Notes under the pieces: model-generated
What the model saw: the letters and a program-made list of their open reading frames with translations, nothing else
The model's database searches: none
Told to the model about the DNA's origin: nothing
Position numbers and translations under genes: made by a program
Shown: piece by piece, positions 42,252 through 53,689 of the stretch
How positions within the stretch are numbered: position 1 is the stretch's first letter
How the letters are laid out: each line of letters begins with the position of its first letter
NCBI GenBank assembly: GCA_916048095.2
Contig: OU696582.1
Coordinates: forward strand, 6,964,770-7,028,769
DNA length: 64,000 nt
Direction: 5' to 3'
DNA from: Sacculina carcini
Taxonomy: Eukaryota > Arthropoda > Thecostraca > Sacculinidae

Positions 42252-43104
42252 CTGCAAAATATTTCCTCATACTGTCAAAATCACACTTGGTGTAATTAAA
42301 TTTTGCTTGTGGCGGAACTCCCAAACTTTCCGATCGTGTAATACCGTCCGCTGTCTTAATCTCTATTAATACATGGTCGCTCTTGCCCAGTGCACTTTCG
42401 CAGCGAATTTCCTCTATCTCATTGGGATGCCCTGTAAATACCAAATCAAGCCTAGAAGGTTCATCCTCTCCCCTATACCTAGTATTTTCCGTCACCCACT
42501 GGGTCATTAGACTGTTCATCATTATGTCCAGTAACATGTACCCCCATGTATATTCATTTCCTCTGGTCGTCCATTTCTCCCAATCAACTTCTTTGCAATT
42601 GAAATCCCCCATGAGTAATAATTGTTCATCCCGTGCCGTTACATTTTCAAGCTCCTCCCTTGCTTCCAGTATCATTTCGTTATATTCTTCCGTTTTCCAT
42701 GCCGCAGTTTTAGGTGGGACATACATTACTGCAATACATTTACAAATGTTATTAGCTCTAATTCTTACTCTAAAAAACTCCGCCATACCTTTTCCAGAAT
42801 ACGTGCTTTCAATTTTTACATTCTTTCTTAGCAATATCATAAAGCCTCCCCCAAATTTACCCTTCCTATCTCTTCTGAAAATGATGTATTTGCCCTCCCT
42901 CAGGATAAAATTAACGTCTTGTGATAACTTCGTTTCCGTAATGCAAACAACATGTGGCTTCAATCTTCTCGGGTAATCATCCAACTCACTTTTTATCGAC
43001 AAGAATCCATCCGCATTAGTGTGAGCAATTTTCAGACTCTGTTCACAGCTAACCAATCCAGTATTGTCCATCCGTTTATTCAGTTCTGTTTTGGTTTGTA
43101 CCAT
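42252..43104 (-). pseudogene. LINE A ORF2 endonuclease domain
   Basis: From ATG 43104, overlapping the ORF1 end by 25 bp. AP-endonuclease motifs: AHTNADGF, ITETKL (E), MGDFNCKEVDW (D, N), RLDLVF and KSDHVLI (D, H). Frame is clean up to the element B insertion, and the next residues resume at 31644 on the far side. Catalytic residues intact, but the gene is split. Confidence 0.88.
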
Positions 43105-43715
43105 TTCCTCAGTCTTCCGTCCAGCACTCTCCAGTAAAAAAATTCCTTCTCTTTCTCAGTTCTCTGCATGTTCCTTTCCTTAGATTCCTGAAACAATTCA
43201 TTACGTTTTTGCCTTGATTGATCCTCATTGAGATCTTCTCTTAACCAGACATTTTTCAATTTCTTTTCCTGTGCCAACTTCCACGTCTTTTCCAGCACTT
43301 TGCTGGCCACCACCTGGCTCCTGAAATTGATCTTCAGAGGCCTCATGCCACCCTTCTCATACTTCCCCAGTCTGAATACTTCCTGAATCTCCTCTGCTGC
43401 CCCTTCTTCCAAGACACCTACAACATCCTCAGCCACTTTCATCTCACCCCTGTTTCGTTCCCATCTGTTAGGGTACTCATCCTCCTTCAGTCCGAAGACA
43501 ATAACACTGCTTTTTTTCAACAATGTCCCTCACAACGCTTTCTTTTTGCTTCAGAACATGCACTACTTCCTTTCCAATTTTAGCATCATTTTCTTCTTTT
43601 TGTTGCTTCATGATATGCTTGAAATCCTGAATTGCCTCCGCTTGCTCTTCCACCCACGCTTCTTGCTTCTGTTTTATCTTGCCCAAATTTTCATCATGTT
43701 GTTTCGCTACATCTT
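43080..43715 (-). pseudogene. LINE A ORF1, C-terminal part
   Basis: Coiled coil (KQEAWVEEQAEAIQDF) followed by VIVFGLKEDE, NVWLREDLNEDQ and FYWRVLDGRLRKWYK, a layout typical of CR1/L2-type ORF1 proteins. The two frames join at an A7 run near 43513; one extra A explains the break. Continuous in frame with 54035-54427 across element F. Confidence 0.82.
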
Positions 43716-43947
43716 TGATCAAAATGACGTTCGAGAAATGTTCATTCTACGAATGCAAATATCTGGAAAACAAATAACGCACAACTGGAAAATACCTCAG
43801 AACATATGATACGTAATAAGTCACGCGCAGTTATTGAATACAGTTATATGCGCTTACTGGCTATAAGCATGTTTGGATATTAAGCCATTAATATTTATAT
43901 AACACAATTGAGCAAAATCATATAGAAACATTAAGTAATCAACTTAC
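43716..43947 (-). repeat. 3' LTR of element F, outer part
   Basis: Matches 53690-53921. Interrupted at CTTAC by element E and resumes at 48857. Confidence 0.93.
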
Positions 43948-44075
43948 TGTAATAAACACACACAAGAGACAACGAGCACCAACTGTGTATTCAACGCCCT
44001 GTCCAGCCTGGTTACATAATCCCACGCTAGGGGGCACTACAAGTATGGACTAAGACACAGGACCATATTACCACA
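43948..44075 (-). repeat. 3' LTR of element E
   Basis: 128 bp, identical to 48724-48851. In sense it is preceded by the purine tract GGAGAGGAG (44076-44084). Confidence 0.95.
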
Positions 44076-44224
44076 CTCCTCTCCAAGATTACACACACTA
44101 TCTATTGTAAGATAAACAATGAAATTGTTGGATCATACGTACAGAAGAAATAATACTTTACAACAACAATCGCGGTTAATAGTTGAATCACTTATATATA
44201 ACATGTGAACATAAGACTGAAATG

Positions 44225-47200
44225 TTACACCGCATCAGTGACGTAGTCATCTAGGTAAGCTGGTCGGCGACGTTCACCTTGGCTGCGCCGCGGACCAGCC
44301 GGGTGCACGTCTGGCGGAGGTGACGGTGTATGGTAGAAATCTGCGCTGGCTTCGTTTCCGCCGCCGGCACAGTCAGCGTTTCCATCGGCTTCGTCGTGTC
44401 CGTTGTCCGGAGTATGTTCAGATTTCGATGTCTGGTTCGCGGTAGTAACCGGCATCAGATGGCGGCGGTTACGCCACCAAATTCGACCGCTCGGAAGACG
44501 GATCGCATAAGCACGATGACGACCCACAGCAGACACATCACCAACCCTATCCCATCTCCCGATGGACCGATTCTGTATGTATACCCTCTGTCCAAGCCGT
44601 AGTGGTGCTAATGCTCGGGATATTTGGTTGTATGTGGTGATAACGCGCTCTCTAGTACTGACAGCACGCTTATCACATTCGTCTGCTTTTTCTTGCCATT
44701 CCGGAGCAAATGACCGATGATGAGCTGGCAATGCACTGCGCAGTGGATGGCCGTATACGATTTGTGCAGGTGAACGTCCGCCGACTCCTGGGGCGTTTCT
44801 CAGTTCGAGTAGTCCACGAGCAAATTCGTCTGTGTTCATGTCGCCATGGTCTGTGCATTTCTGTATGAGCCGTTTTGCTCTCTTCACTGCAGATTCAGCA
44901 TGACCATTAGCCTGTGGATAATGAGGGCTGGTGATGTTGTGGCGTACCCCCCATCGCCTCAGGAAGTCTCTGGTTCGATGAGCTACAAACTGAGGTCCTC
45001 CATCGCTGCGCATATACTCAGGAACGCCGGTATACGTGAAAATCTCGCGAAGACAATGAATCAATGACCTTGAGTCGCTCTTCGTCGATGCTTTTGAGCC
45101 GTAAATCACTGGCCAGTTAGATAAACGATCGACATATACCATAAACATCCTGCCTGCATGTTCGAAATAATCAACAGACACATACTGGAAGATTCGTGAC
45201 GGTTGCTCAGCTTCGATGTACTGTTCTCGTTGTATGCTGTTGGAATATTTTCGACACATTTCGCATGCGGCAGTGATATTCTTGATGTCATTATTGATGC
45301 CGGGCCAATAGACCGTTTGTCTCGCTCTCAATGTGGTTTTCGTTACGCCCAGGTGGCCATCATGAAGACGCTGCAGCGTTTCACGCCGTAAAGCTCTCGG
45401 GATTATAAGTCGTCGGCCTAACAAAATCAGATCGTCATCAACAGCCATATCGTGCCGAACACACCAAAATGGCTGCAGGGAAGAAGAAACACGACGTTTA
45501 TCATTCGGAAACCCACTTGTAATTGTATTTTTCAGCATGCAGTATTCTGGATCGTTTCTCGCGGCATCTCTAATGTTTTCCAATTCATGATCATTGATCG
45601 AAAGAACATTTGCAGAAAGCTCGACGGATTGAATGTGAGCTTCGGCTATATCGCCTTCTTCTGGTTCAGCTGGGGCGCTAGGAGCTCGTGAAAGAGCGTC
45701 TGCTATGGAGTTCACGGATCCTGCTTTCCACTTCGCCGTAAAGGTTAAATGAGTGATCTTCTCACGGAGTCTTTGAATGCGTGGATTAGAAATATCAGCT
45801 AGGCCCTTCGAATTAAGTATAGGCACTAGAGCTTTGTGATCGGTGACAACGATGAAATTACTCAACCCGGCTACAAAGCAATTACACTTACGACATGCCC
45901 AAACTACAGCGAGCATTTCTAGTTCGCATACTGCGTAGCGTTCCTCTGTCTCTGTCAAAAACCTTGATCCACACTGGATAAGGCGCCAGGAGCCGTCGCT
46001 GTCTTGTTGTCTAAGGACGAATCCCAGACCTTTCAGCTTCGCCGCGTCAACTTCCAGCATGGTATCACGTGAAGGGTCAAAAAAATCCAAAATAGGCGGT
46101 GACATCAGAGAGTTCTTAACTTCGTTGAACGCTGTGTCGTGCGTGGATGTCCATATCCATTTATTATTGCGCTTCAGAAGATCTCGCAAAGGACTGGACT
46201 TTTCGGCAATCTGAGTGGAGAAGTAACCGAGTTGGTTAACCAGCCCGAGGAATGATCTAAGGCCTGTGATATCTTTTGGACATGGAAATCTCTCTATTGC
46301 ACTCGTCTTCCCGGATTCTACCGTGTAGCCTTTCTCACTCACAGTAAAGCCGCAGAAATTTGTTTCGTTTGTACCGAATGCGAATTTTTCCTTGTTCAGA
46401 GTGATACCTGCGTCGTCACATCGACAAAGGACCTGCCAAACGCGTGCAAGGTGATCGTCGTACTTTGAATCATATATAAGGATATCGTCTACTACTTTAC
46501 ATGTGTTGGGAATGTCACCAAGGATTGCGTCTCCACGTCGATTAAACTCGTCTCCGCTGGAAACAAGTCCCATGGGGGCGCGCTTGTATCTGTATCGACC
46601 AAAATGCGTGATAAAGCATGTCAAATCCCTGTCCCTTGTATCGATCAATATTTGATGGTACCCTGATTTTGCGTCACATTTGGTAAAATATCGTGAACCA
46701 CGCGTAATCGTTGATACAGCATCAAGTGGGCTATGCATAGGGTGCGTGGGTCGCTGGACATATCTATTGAGCTTAGTCAGATCAGTTGTCAATCGACATC
46801 CAGTGTTATTCCCGTTAGTATCTTTTCGTGGTACTAGAACAATCGGATGACACCATGCCGTTGGATGGCTGACAGGTTCAATGACATCTTCCTCAATCAA
46901 CTTGTCCAGCTGAGTTTTCAAGCTGTCACGGTAACAAATCGGAACGGACCGAGGGGCGGTAATGCTCACTGGTGTGGCATCTTCTTTCAAAATGATCCTC
47001 ATTGGGTCACCTTCCATGCTTCGCAAAACTCCACTTTCTGAAAACACACGAGGGAAGCATTTTATCATCTCTGTGGTGTGGCTGTTTATTTCCTCATCAG
47101 TTGGCTCTCGGTTCAGATTCCACCGAGGCCTCGAGCGATGATATTGCCATCCACCAGAAGCAGCACGGGTGTTGTTGCTAGCTGTGAGTCGAAACACATC

Positions 47201-48607
47201 TGTGGCACTATACTCGCAACTTGTCTTTGACACCTCGTTTGTTTGTAGATCGCAAGTGTCGCTTGCTTCCAGTTGTTTCGGAAACGACTTGTGTAAAATT
47301 CTTAAATCAATAGCGTCCACCCATGATAAAAGTGCGTTGGAAATGCTGGGGACAACGTATGCCGTTGTACTGCATGTTGCTGAGCCCAGTTTTAGTTCAA
47401 GTGGGCAAGTTCCCACGCAAGTGAGTCTTTTCCCATTTGCTGCAAAAAGCTTCACATTGGCGGGGAGAAGATTGTTGTGGTCAATGTTCAGTAGGCTGGT
47501 CACTTGCTTGTTGATGATTGTCACATCACTTCCAGTGTCCGTCGCTAGACATATTCTTCCAGTTTCACCCGAGCGGGTTAACGCGCTCACTTCTGTCAAC
47601 GGTAGTTTCCTGATCTTGTGACGTTCAACTGCTTGAACATTTACGTCAGTAATAATGAGGTGTACGTTTTCATCCTTGTGTTCCGCTCGTTCGCGTTGAT
47701 ACGAAGGTTTGCATTTCCGCTTCTTGCATACTCGGGCAAAATGACCGATCTGGTCACAGTTGTGGCACCTTTGTTTCAATGCACGACATTCTGAATTCCC
47801 ATATCGGCGACCACAGCGATTACAATTAGTCGCACGCCCATTGCCTTCCTGTTGTGTCTGTGTTTTGCACACACTTGCATGTACCTCATTTTCGTTCGCC
47901 TTCAATTCTTGTGAGCTTATTCGGGCGCTCTCGTTTGCACGGCAAATATTTAAAGCACCATGCAAAGTCAACTTTTTCTCTTGAAACATTCTTTGTAACG
48001 CATCTTCATCACGGATGCCCATCACAATTTTATCTCGAAGTCGGTTGTCTTCGCATTTGTCGCAAAATTCGCAATATGCGGCGATTTCTTGGACTGCACA
48101 TAAAAACTCGTCGAATGATTCGCCGTCCTGTTGATTGCGAGAAAAGAATTCCCTGCGGTCTACAATCACGTTTCTAGTATCTCGAATGTGCTCTCTTATT
48201 TTCGAAATGCAATCGTCAAGTGTGTCATCCTCTTGGAAAATGATATTGAACCTTGAAATTCGCACCCAATCCTCATCCAGCATTGACAAAAGAATAGCTT
48301 GTTGCTCTTTCGGGGATAACAAGTTGATATTAGATAAAGTCACGTAACCTGCTACTTTATGCCTCCATGATTCGAATTCACGCAACGATGCTCCGCTATG
48401 CAATATAGGAATCGGAATATTGGATGAAGGCAATTTCGGTGTGGTACGTGACTCATCGACTGTATGTTGAGACGAATTTCTTGTTTCGGTTCTCATCATT
48501 TGCTCCATTAAACTCGTCATTATTTGAGTTTGACGGGCTTCTCGTTCAGAACTCGCTTGCATTTGCATTGAAACTACCTCAAGTAGTTTTTCAATCTGTT
48601 TTTCCAT
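44225..48607 (-). CDS. gag-pol: Element E gag-pol polyprotein, intact
   Basis: 1460 codons in one frame, with no frameshift between gag and pol. An N-terminal coiled coil and capsid-like region (1-230) come first. Zinc motifs follow: a degenerate C262-C265..C274 and CCHC C281-C294. Protease: DTGS 357-360. RT: KCDAKSGYHQ with D645, and VVDD 705-708, Val in place of Tyr before the catalytic pair. RNase H: D854, E897, D923, D970. Integrase: H1082/H1085 and C1115/C1118, then D1146, D1202, E1238 with 35-residue spacing. The tail ends RRRPAYLDDYVTDAV. It would process and integrate the element's cDNA. No lesion found. Confidence 0.95.
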   Translation of the reverse strand: MEKQIEKLLEVVSMQMQASSEREARQTQIMTSLMEQMMRTETRNSSQHTVDESRTTPKLPSSNIPIPILHSGASLREFESWRHKVAGYVTLSNINLLSPKEQQAILLSMLDEDWVRISRFNIIFQEDDTLDDCISKIREHIRDTRNVIVDRREFFSRNQQDGESFDEFLCAVQEIAAYCEFCDKCEDNRLRDKIVMGIRDEDALQRMFQEKKLTLHGALNICRANESARISSQELKANENEVHASVCKTQTQQEGNGRATNCNRCGRRYGNSECRALKQRCHNCDQIGHFARVCKKRKCKPSYQRERAEHKDENVHLIITDVNVQAVERHKIRKLPLTEVSALTRSGETGRICLATDTGSDVTIINKQVTSLLNIDHNNLLPANVKLFAANGKRLTCVGTCPLELKLGSATCSTTAYVVPSISNALLSWVDAIDLRILHKSFPKQLEASDTCDLQTNEVSKTSCEYSATDVFRLTASNNTRAASGGWQYHRSRPRWNLNREPTDEEINSHTTEMIKCFPRVFSESGVLRSMEGDPMRIILKEDATPVSITAPRSVPICYRDSLKTQLDKLIEEDVIEPVSHPTAWCHPIVLVPRKDTNGNNTGCRLTTDLTKLNRYVQRPTHPMHSPLDAVSTITRGSRYFTKCDAKSGYHQILIDTRDRDLTCFITHFGRYRYKRAPMGLVSSGDEFNRRGDAILGDIPNTCKVVDDILIYDSKYDDHLARVWQVLCRCDDAGITLNKEKFAFGTNETNFCGFTVSEKGYTVESGKTSAIERFPCPKDITGLRSFLGLVNQLGYFSTQIAEKSSPLRDLLKRNNKWIWTSTHDTAFNEVKNSLMSPPILDFFDPSRDTMLEVDAAKLKGLGFVLRQQDSDGSWRLIQCGSRFLTETEERYAVCELEMLAVVWACRKCNCFVAGLSNFIVVTDHKALVPILNSKGLADISNPRIQRLREKITHLTFTAKWKAGSVNSIADALSRAPSAPAEPEEGDIAEAHIQSVELSANVLSINDHELENIRDAARNDPEYCMLKNTITSGFPNDKRRVSSSLQPFWCVRHDMAVDDDLILLGRRLIIPRALRRETLQRLHDGHLGVTKTTLRARQTVYWPGINNDIKNITAACEMCRKYSNSIQREQYIEAEQPSRIFQYVSVDYFEHAGRMFMVYVDRLSNWPVIYGSKASTKSDSRSLIHCLREIFTYTGVPEYMRSDGGPQFVAHRTRDFLRRWGVRHNITSPHYPQANGHAESAVKRAKRLIQKCTDHGDMNTDEFARGLLELRNAPGVGGRSPAQIVYGHPLRSALPAHHRSFAPEWQEKADECDKRAVSTRERVITTYNQISRALAPLRLGQRVYIQNRSIGRWDRVGDVSAVGRHRAYAIRLPSGRIWWRNRRHLMPVTTANQTSKSEHTPDNGHDEADGNADCAGGGNEASADFYHTPSPPPDVHPAGPRRSQGERRRPAYLDDYVTDAV

Positions 48608-48707
48608 TGTTAGTCCAATTTCGGAATGACAATATTCACTAAGTCAGTATTTACACCTCCAGATTGTCTTTAACTGAAAGGGAAATTTCTAACACTGACC
48701 TTCACAT

Positions 48708-48723
48708 CCTGTCGGCTGCGCCA
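48708..48723 (-). other. Primer binding site of element E, tRNA-Ser (UCN type)
   Basis: In sense, TGGCGCAGCCGACAGGAT directly follows the 5' LTR. It matches, with few differences, the complement of insect-type tRNA-Ser(UCN) 3' ends (..GGCTGCG-CCA). Recalled from general knowledge, not searched. Confidence 0.7.
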
Positions 48724-48851
48724 TGTAATAAACACACACAAGAGACAACGAGCACCAACTGTGTATTCAACGCCCTGTCCAGCCTGGTTACATAATCCCA
48801 CGCTAGGGGGCACTACAAGTATGGACTAAGACACAGGACCATATTACCACA
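48724..48851 (-). repeat. 5' LTR of element E
   Basis: 128 bp. Identical to the 3' LTR. Confidence 0.95.
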
Positions 48852-48856
48852 CTTAC

Positions 48857-48969
48857 AGGAATAACTGGTACACACGTGAACGATTGAGTTAGCACACGTA
48901 CATTTGTAATGTTTGAGTACTGAATGCGTTACTCTGTACAATAGTAGTGCTGCCAGGCAATGTTCTACA
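48857..48969 (-). repeat. 3' LTR of element F, inner part
   Basis: Matches 53922-54034 with two substitutions. In sense, the polypurine tract at 48970-48981 abuts it. Confidence 0.93.
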
Positions 48970-49016
48970 TCCCCCCAGTTTTTCTGACCCCGTAGAATAT
49001 ACGGCGAAGAGAAAAC

Positions 49017-50999
49017 TCAATACGCAACATAATCCCTGTGGTGAGCTGGTGGTCGTAGTGCAAGTTGAGATCGGCGTTGCGGGGCTTGAGGCGCCCCATC
49101 CCGTTGCGAGTCGTTCGGGTACGGCACGTCCTCCGATGTTTGTTGCTCGGATGATGCGGTTGGCTCGTCTTCGGCGCCTGGTTCGTCAGGACTGGCGCTT
49201 TTTGATGAGTCTTGGTTTCCCCCCGTTGTTGCCTCCGCTGTCTCTGTTTCCGGTGCTGGTGGTGCTCCGTGAGGTTCTAGATGCGACGTGCTTAGTGGCG
49301 TACCCGTTGTTGGGGGCGTGCTAATTTTGTGTTCGCGCACCTTCCGTAGATACTGCCGGTTGCGCAACGTGGCCCTGCCGGATCCATCCACTTTGACCAC
49401 GTATTGGTCGAACGGTTTTGCTTCCACTATGAGACCAGTTCTGTCCCAGCGCTTAGACTGGACTCCTGTTTGGTTTTGGAGGAGGACACGATCACCTGGT
49501 TGCAGATCCGCCAACGCTCGCGTGTTGTGTCGGAGATTATCTACTTGCGCAATGAACCGCTTCCGTAGAGCCACTTCTCTCTGTTTCCATCCTTCTCGCC
49601 ATGTCGGGTGAACAGCTGAACTGGAGAAGACTTGTGTTCGGGGAATCATCGGCAGCAGATCATGCCGGTTGATACCGAACACGACTTGAGATGGTGACAT
49701 GCCTGAATCTGAGTCGGGTGTGTTGCGGTACTGTAACAGCCCCGCTGCGACCGTTTCTGTGTTGATATTTCCGTCATGATCTGTGTGTGATGTTATTAAC
49801 CGCTTCATTGATTTAACGGCCACCTCAGCTCGTCCGTTAGACTGTGGATGGTATGCCGACGATAGACGGTGCCGGACGCCCCACCGAGCCAGGAATTATG
49901 TGGTGTTCTTGGATACAAATTCGGGGCCTCCGTCGGTGCTGAGCTCCTCGGGCACACCGAATGTTGCAAAGTATTTCATCAGAGCTTTCGTTGTCGCGTC
50001 AGCACCCATCCTCGATGTGATGATGTGGGGCCATCCACTGAACCTGTCTACAATGACGAGGTAGTTGACGCCTCGCAGCGAAAAGAAGTCAGCTGCAACC
50101 GATTGGAACGGCATCGTGGGAACCGACGGTGTAGTAGGCGGTAATCGTGGTTAGGTCGGTGTCATGCGCCAGCAGTCGATGCATTTTTCTCGGGTGGCTT
50201 CGATGTCCTTTGTCATTCCCGGCCAGAATACTGATGCGGTTGCGCGGTCCAACATTTTGCTAGTACCTTGATGAGCAGCATGTAATGCTTGTAAGACCTG
50301 CGGGCGGAGTACTTCTGGAATGATGATGCGATGTCCAATCACAACTGCGCCATCAATGCTCGAAAGTTGGTCGCGGTACTGCCAATATGTCTGCAGATGT
50401 TTTGGGAGTTCGTCCCTGGAAGATGGAAAACCGTTTTCAATCATTGGTATCAGGTCCTTGAGACATCTGTCAGTTGTCGTGTTGGCTTTGACTTGTTTCC
50501 ACGTGACAGCTCTGAGCGCTGTTGCGACAGACTTCACAGACGCGACCACGCACTGTTCCATGCTGTCGTGTTCGCCGTTGACGCTGAAACAGTGGCTGTC
50601 ATGTGGACCGCTTGTTATGCTTTCGCTTCGTGGGTGTCTTGATGCGGCATCTGCTGCTGGTATTGATGTGCCCGGCACGTGCGTGATGTCGTACTGCCAC
50701 ATCAGAGTGCGTTATTTCAATCGAAACAAACGCGGATTGGTGATGGCGTCTAGCGACTGATTACCGAGTATTTTGACCAACGGTTTATGATCCGTTGTGA
50801 TGACAAGTCTGCAGCAGCCAATGGTAAAAAACTTGGTGTCCTCAAGGGCCCATGCTACCGCGAGGGCCTCTCCTTCAATGGGCGCGTAGCGCTGCTCAGC
50901 AGCCCTCAAAAAGCGTGATCCCGCTAGTGTGATTCTCCAACCCGTGGCGCAACAGCCGGGTAGCGTGGTCGTGCAGCTACAGTGTTTTGGCGCAGCCAA
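49017..50999 (-). pseudogene. pol: Element F RNase H and integrase
   Basis: One frame broken by stops at about 50710, 50149 and 49893. RNase H (FLRAAEQRYAPIEGEAL, VITTDHKPL), HHCC finger (HAAHQGTSKML with CIDC), integrase core (VAADFFSL D, LSTDGGPEF D). The frame after 49823 covers the integrase C-terminal end (from MAVKSMKRL, just after the catalytic Glu) and a proline-rich tail ending LRPPAHHRDYVAY. Inactive. Confidence 0.85.
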
Positions 51000-51040
51000 T
51001 ACCCTATACCGGTACTAGACCAGTCCGGGTTGAGACACGT

Positions 51041-52195
51041 TTATCGCTTGGGATCGAATATTTCTACGCCATTTTCAATCTCTTTCACGATTGCCGTTTT
51101 GGACTTCTGGAATGCATCCTCCAGAGAAGTATCCCATTTGAACGGCGTTCTTGGACTTAGCAATGGTTTGAATGCCTCCATTAGAGAGGTTGTGCGACCG
51201 TAGTGAGAGACTTGGTTAACCAGGCCTAACCATGCTCTGATGTCTGTGATGTTCTTTGGACGTGGGAACGTTGCAATGGTGTTCAAATACTTTGGTAGCG
51301 GACGCACCTCATGATCGCTGATTTTGAATCCTGCAAAATCTACCTCTCGGGATGAAAATTGAAATTTGCCAGGATTCAGGATAACGCCGTTTTTTCCTAC
51401 CAGCTCTAGGTAGTCAATGATACGCCACCAGTGTTGCTCCACGTTTCCGTCCCATAAAAGTGTGTCATCGACACATTTGGTTTTTCGCATGACATCAGCA
51501 ATGATACTGTCATACCTCTGTGTGTAAGCATCTTGTGATGCCACGAATCCCATGGGGGCGCGTCGATATCGGAACCGGCCTTCGTCTGTGATGAACGTTG
51601 TTGTGTGGCGATCCTCGGGTCGTATTTCAATTGAATGATACCCGTTCCAGGCATCAGTGACAGTTTTGATCGTATTTGGGGGAACGGTTCTAGCTTGCCG
51701 CGCAGGCGGCACTGTGTGGTGCGTTTCCCTTTTGCAGTGTCTATTTAAAGCTTGTAAATCAACTGTTCTTCTTGGCGTTCCATCCGGCTTTGGCGTCAGT
51801 ACCATATTGTGTAGCCAGGTTGTTGGTGTGTTCGGTGGCATACGTTCGATGACGCCCAGATTGACATCGCGTCGCAGTTGTTCCGCTACAGCCTGGCGCC
51901 AGTGTAGCGGGACGTGCGGTGGCCGTCTTGTTATGGTTGGCTGGGCTTCCGCGCTGACCCGAATTTCCATTGGAGGGCCTGTCATTGCCGGCAGTGGTTG
52001 ATGCAGGCATGTGTTGAACGTTGACGACGCGTACTGCTTGAGAAGCCAAGACTTCATTGTCTCTGAATTCCTCAACGATGGTGCTACGGGGAGTTGGCTG
52101 GGGCGAGGCGGAGGCTGCTTACGCAACGGACATCCGCATGGTGCCAGCACATTGTTCTCTGTCCAGTGTGGCGACCTGGGTGTTAGCTGCACCAA
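51041..52195 (-). pseudogene. pol: Element F reverse transcriptase
   Basis: 384 codons with LTPKPDGTPRRTVDLQALN, TVTDAWNGYHSI (motif A) and KCVDDTLLW (motif C, CVDD). Ends FDPKR then a stop, with a frameshift into the RNase H frame. Overlaps the protease frame by 77 bp in a different register, which may reflect a programmed or mutational shift. Confidence 0.85.
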
Positions 52196-53648
52196 TTTTT
52201 GGGAAGTCTGGTCCGATTACACCAAGAGCCGCTAATACAGTGCCACTAAGATAGCATTTGTCTGTGGCGCTTGTGACGTGTACTTCTGCTGACGCCTGAC
52301 ACCGTTGTCTTTCTGCTCCCCAGCCCGAAAACCGGATGTAGAGTGAGCCTACTACGGGTATTTGCTGGTTGTTCGCTGCCATGATACGCCGGTTGCTCCG
52401 ATGTAGGTGGCGTTCGGACAAACCCAATTGTTTCATAATAGCGAGACCCATCAGGCACGCTTGAGCCCCAGAATCCGCAACGGCTCTGATAGTGGTGGGT
52501 CGGTTAGAGGGCAGTGACATTCTTTTATGCGCGTATAGTGCGCGGTCGACCGTTGCCGTTACCTCTAAAGATGGGTGAGGCATTACGTCCATGGAGATGT
52601 TGGTGTTCATCACCTCTGCTGGTAGACACTCGAAGATGGGGTCGGACAGTGGTGTGCCCTCATCCCCCACGTTGGCGCCGACTTGGGGCGTGGCATTTGT
52701 TGTGCTGTTTCGTGCAGATGGTGTCCTGCGTTGACCCGAGTTGTTTTTCCTCCAACAATCCAGACATGAGTGAAACTCCTTTACCTTACCTCTCACTCTG
52801 CCAAACTAATGTGTGAGACGTCCACAAGCGCAGCGAAACTGTCGTTCGAGCTTCTCTTTATCTGTTGTCATTGTCGCTGAGTGCTGGTGTCCACCTACCG
52901 ACGCACGTACCATCCGGCGGTAGCTGCTTGCAGCCACATTTGATTCGCCGCCGGTCATGGCTCTAGCCGCTGTTTCTTTTCCATCTATCAGCGCAACGAC
53001 ATCGTTCAAACATTGGTTGTCTATGCCTGGTGTGCCCAGGACCTCCTTTCTTATCTCGTCATCTGCGAGACCGCTGATCATCACCAGTTAGACGATTTCC
53101 TCTGTGTAGTTACACGTTGCAGTTCCGGTACATGACATACGATTACAGGACGCGGTCATACTCCATTGACAAACATTTGCTAACCCCCGCAAGCGTGCAA
53201 CGTATTGTCGAATTGGTTCCGCCGATTCTTGTGGCGTTTTCAGTAGCGCTTCGCGTCTGATGCTCAAAGCAACGTGCACTACCGCCAGACGTTTGTTGGC
53301 TGCGAGTATTTCGCTCTCTGGTCGACGGGCGATTTCAGGGTCGTCCCGGAACAACGCTGCCTCAAGGTTAGAGACGCAGCAAGCCAATAACTGTGCGCTT
53401 ACTTGGGATGGAGCGAGTTCGGTGCCGTCCCGGAACATCTCCCAGCGTCTGGTGAAAGCCGCCCAGTCGTCCTCACCAATGCCATGCTGCACTGACGGAC
53501 GATTTACTTTAGGCGGTGGTTGGCGACCACTGGCGACGTCATGGACGTTTCTTTGGTGCAGTTGCATTAGTGCAATACATGTTGGGAGGTCATCTGCATA
53601 CTTGATCTCGCTACATCCCGCTGATTCGCATTTGAGTGATTCAGACAT
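52119..53648 (-). pseudogene. gag: Element F gag and protease
   Basis: Capsid region from ATG 53648 (DWAAFTRRWEMFRDG, QYVARLRGLANVCQW). In-frame stops at 53085-53087 and 52803-52805 divide it. A C..C, H, C zinc-type region lies around the second stop. Protease DSGAQACLMG near 52470. All three pieces share one frame, so two nonsense changes suffice to explain the breaks. Confidence 0.83.
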
Positions 53649-53689
53649 TATTGGTCGTTACTAATACGTTGTGAGGTCATATATTTGCA

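Larger units (their letters stand above)
43948..48851 (-). mobile_element. Gypsy element E, intact, in the LTR of element F
   Basis: 4904 bp. Two 128-bp LTRs (TGTGG..TTACA in sense), identical by direct comparison. TSD CTTAC at 43943-43947 and 48852-48856. tRNA-Ser-type PBS, PPT and a single open gag-pol frame. The tRNA-Ser primer and gene order recall the mag lineage, which is an inference. Structurally the only apparently autonomous LTR element in the window. Confidence 0.95.

Noticed and set aside
42383-42976. 197-codon plus-strand frame
   Set aside because: Antisense shadow of the LINE A endonuclease frame, with no recognisable motif.
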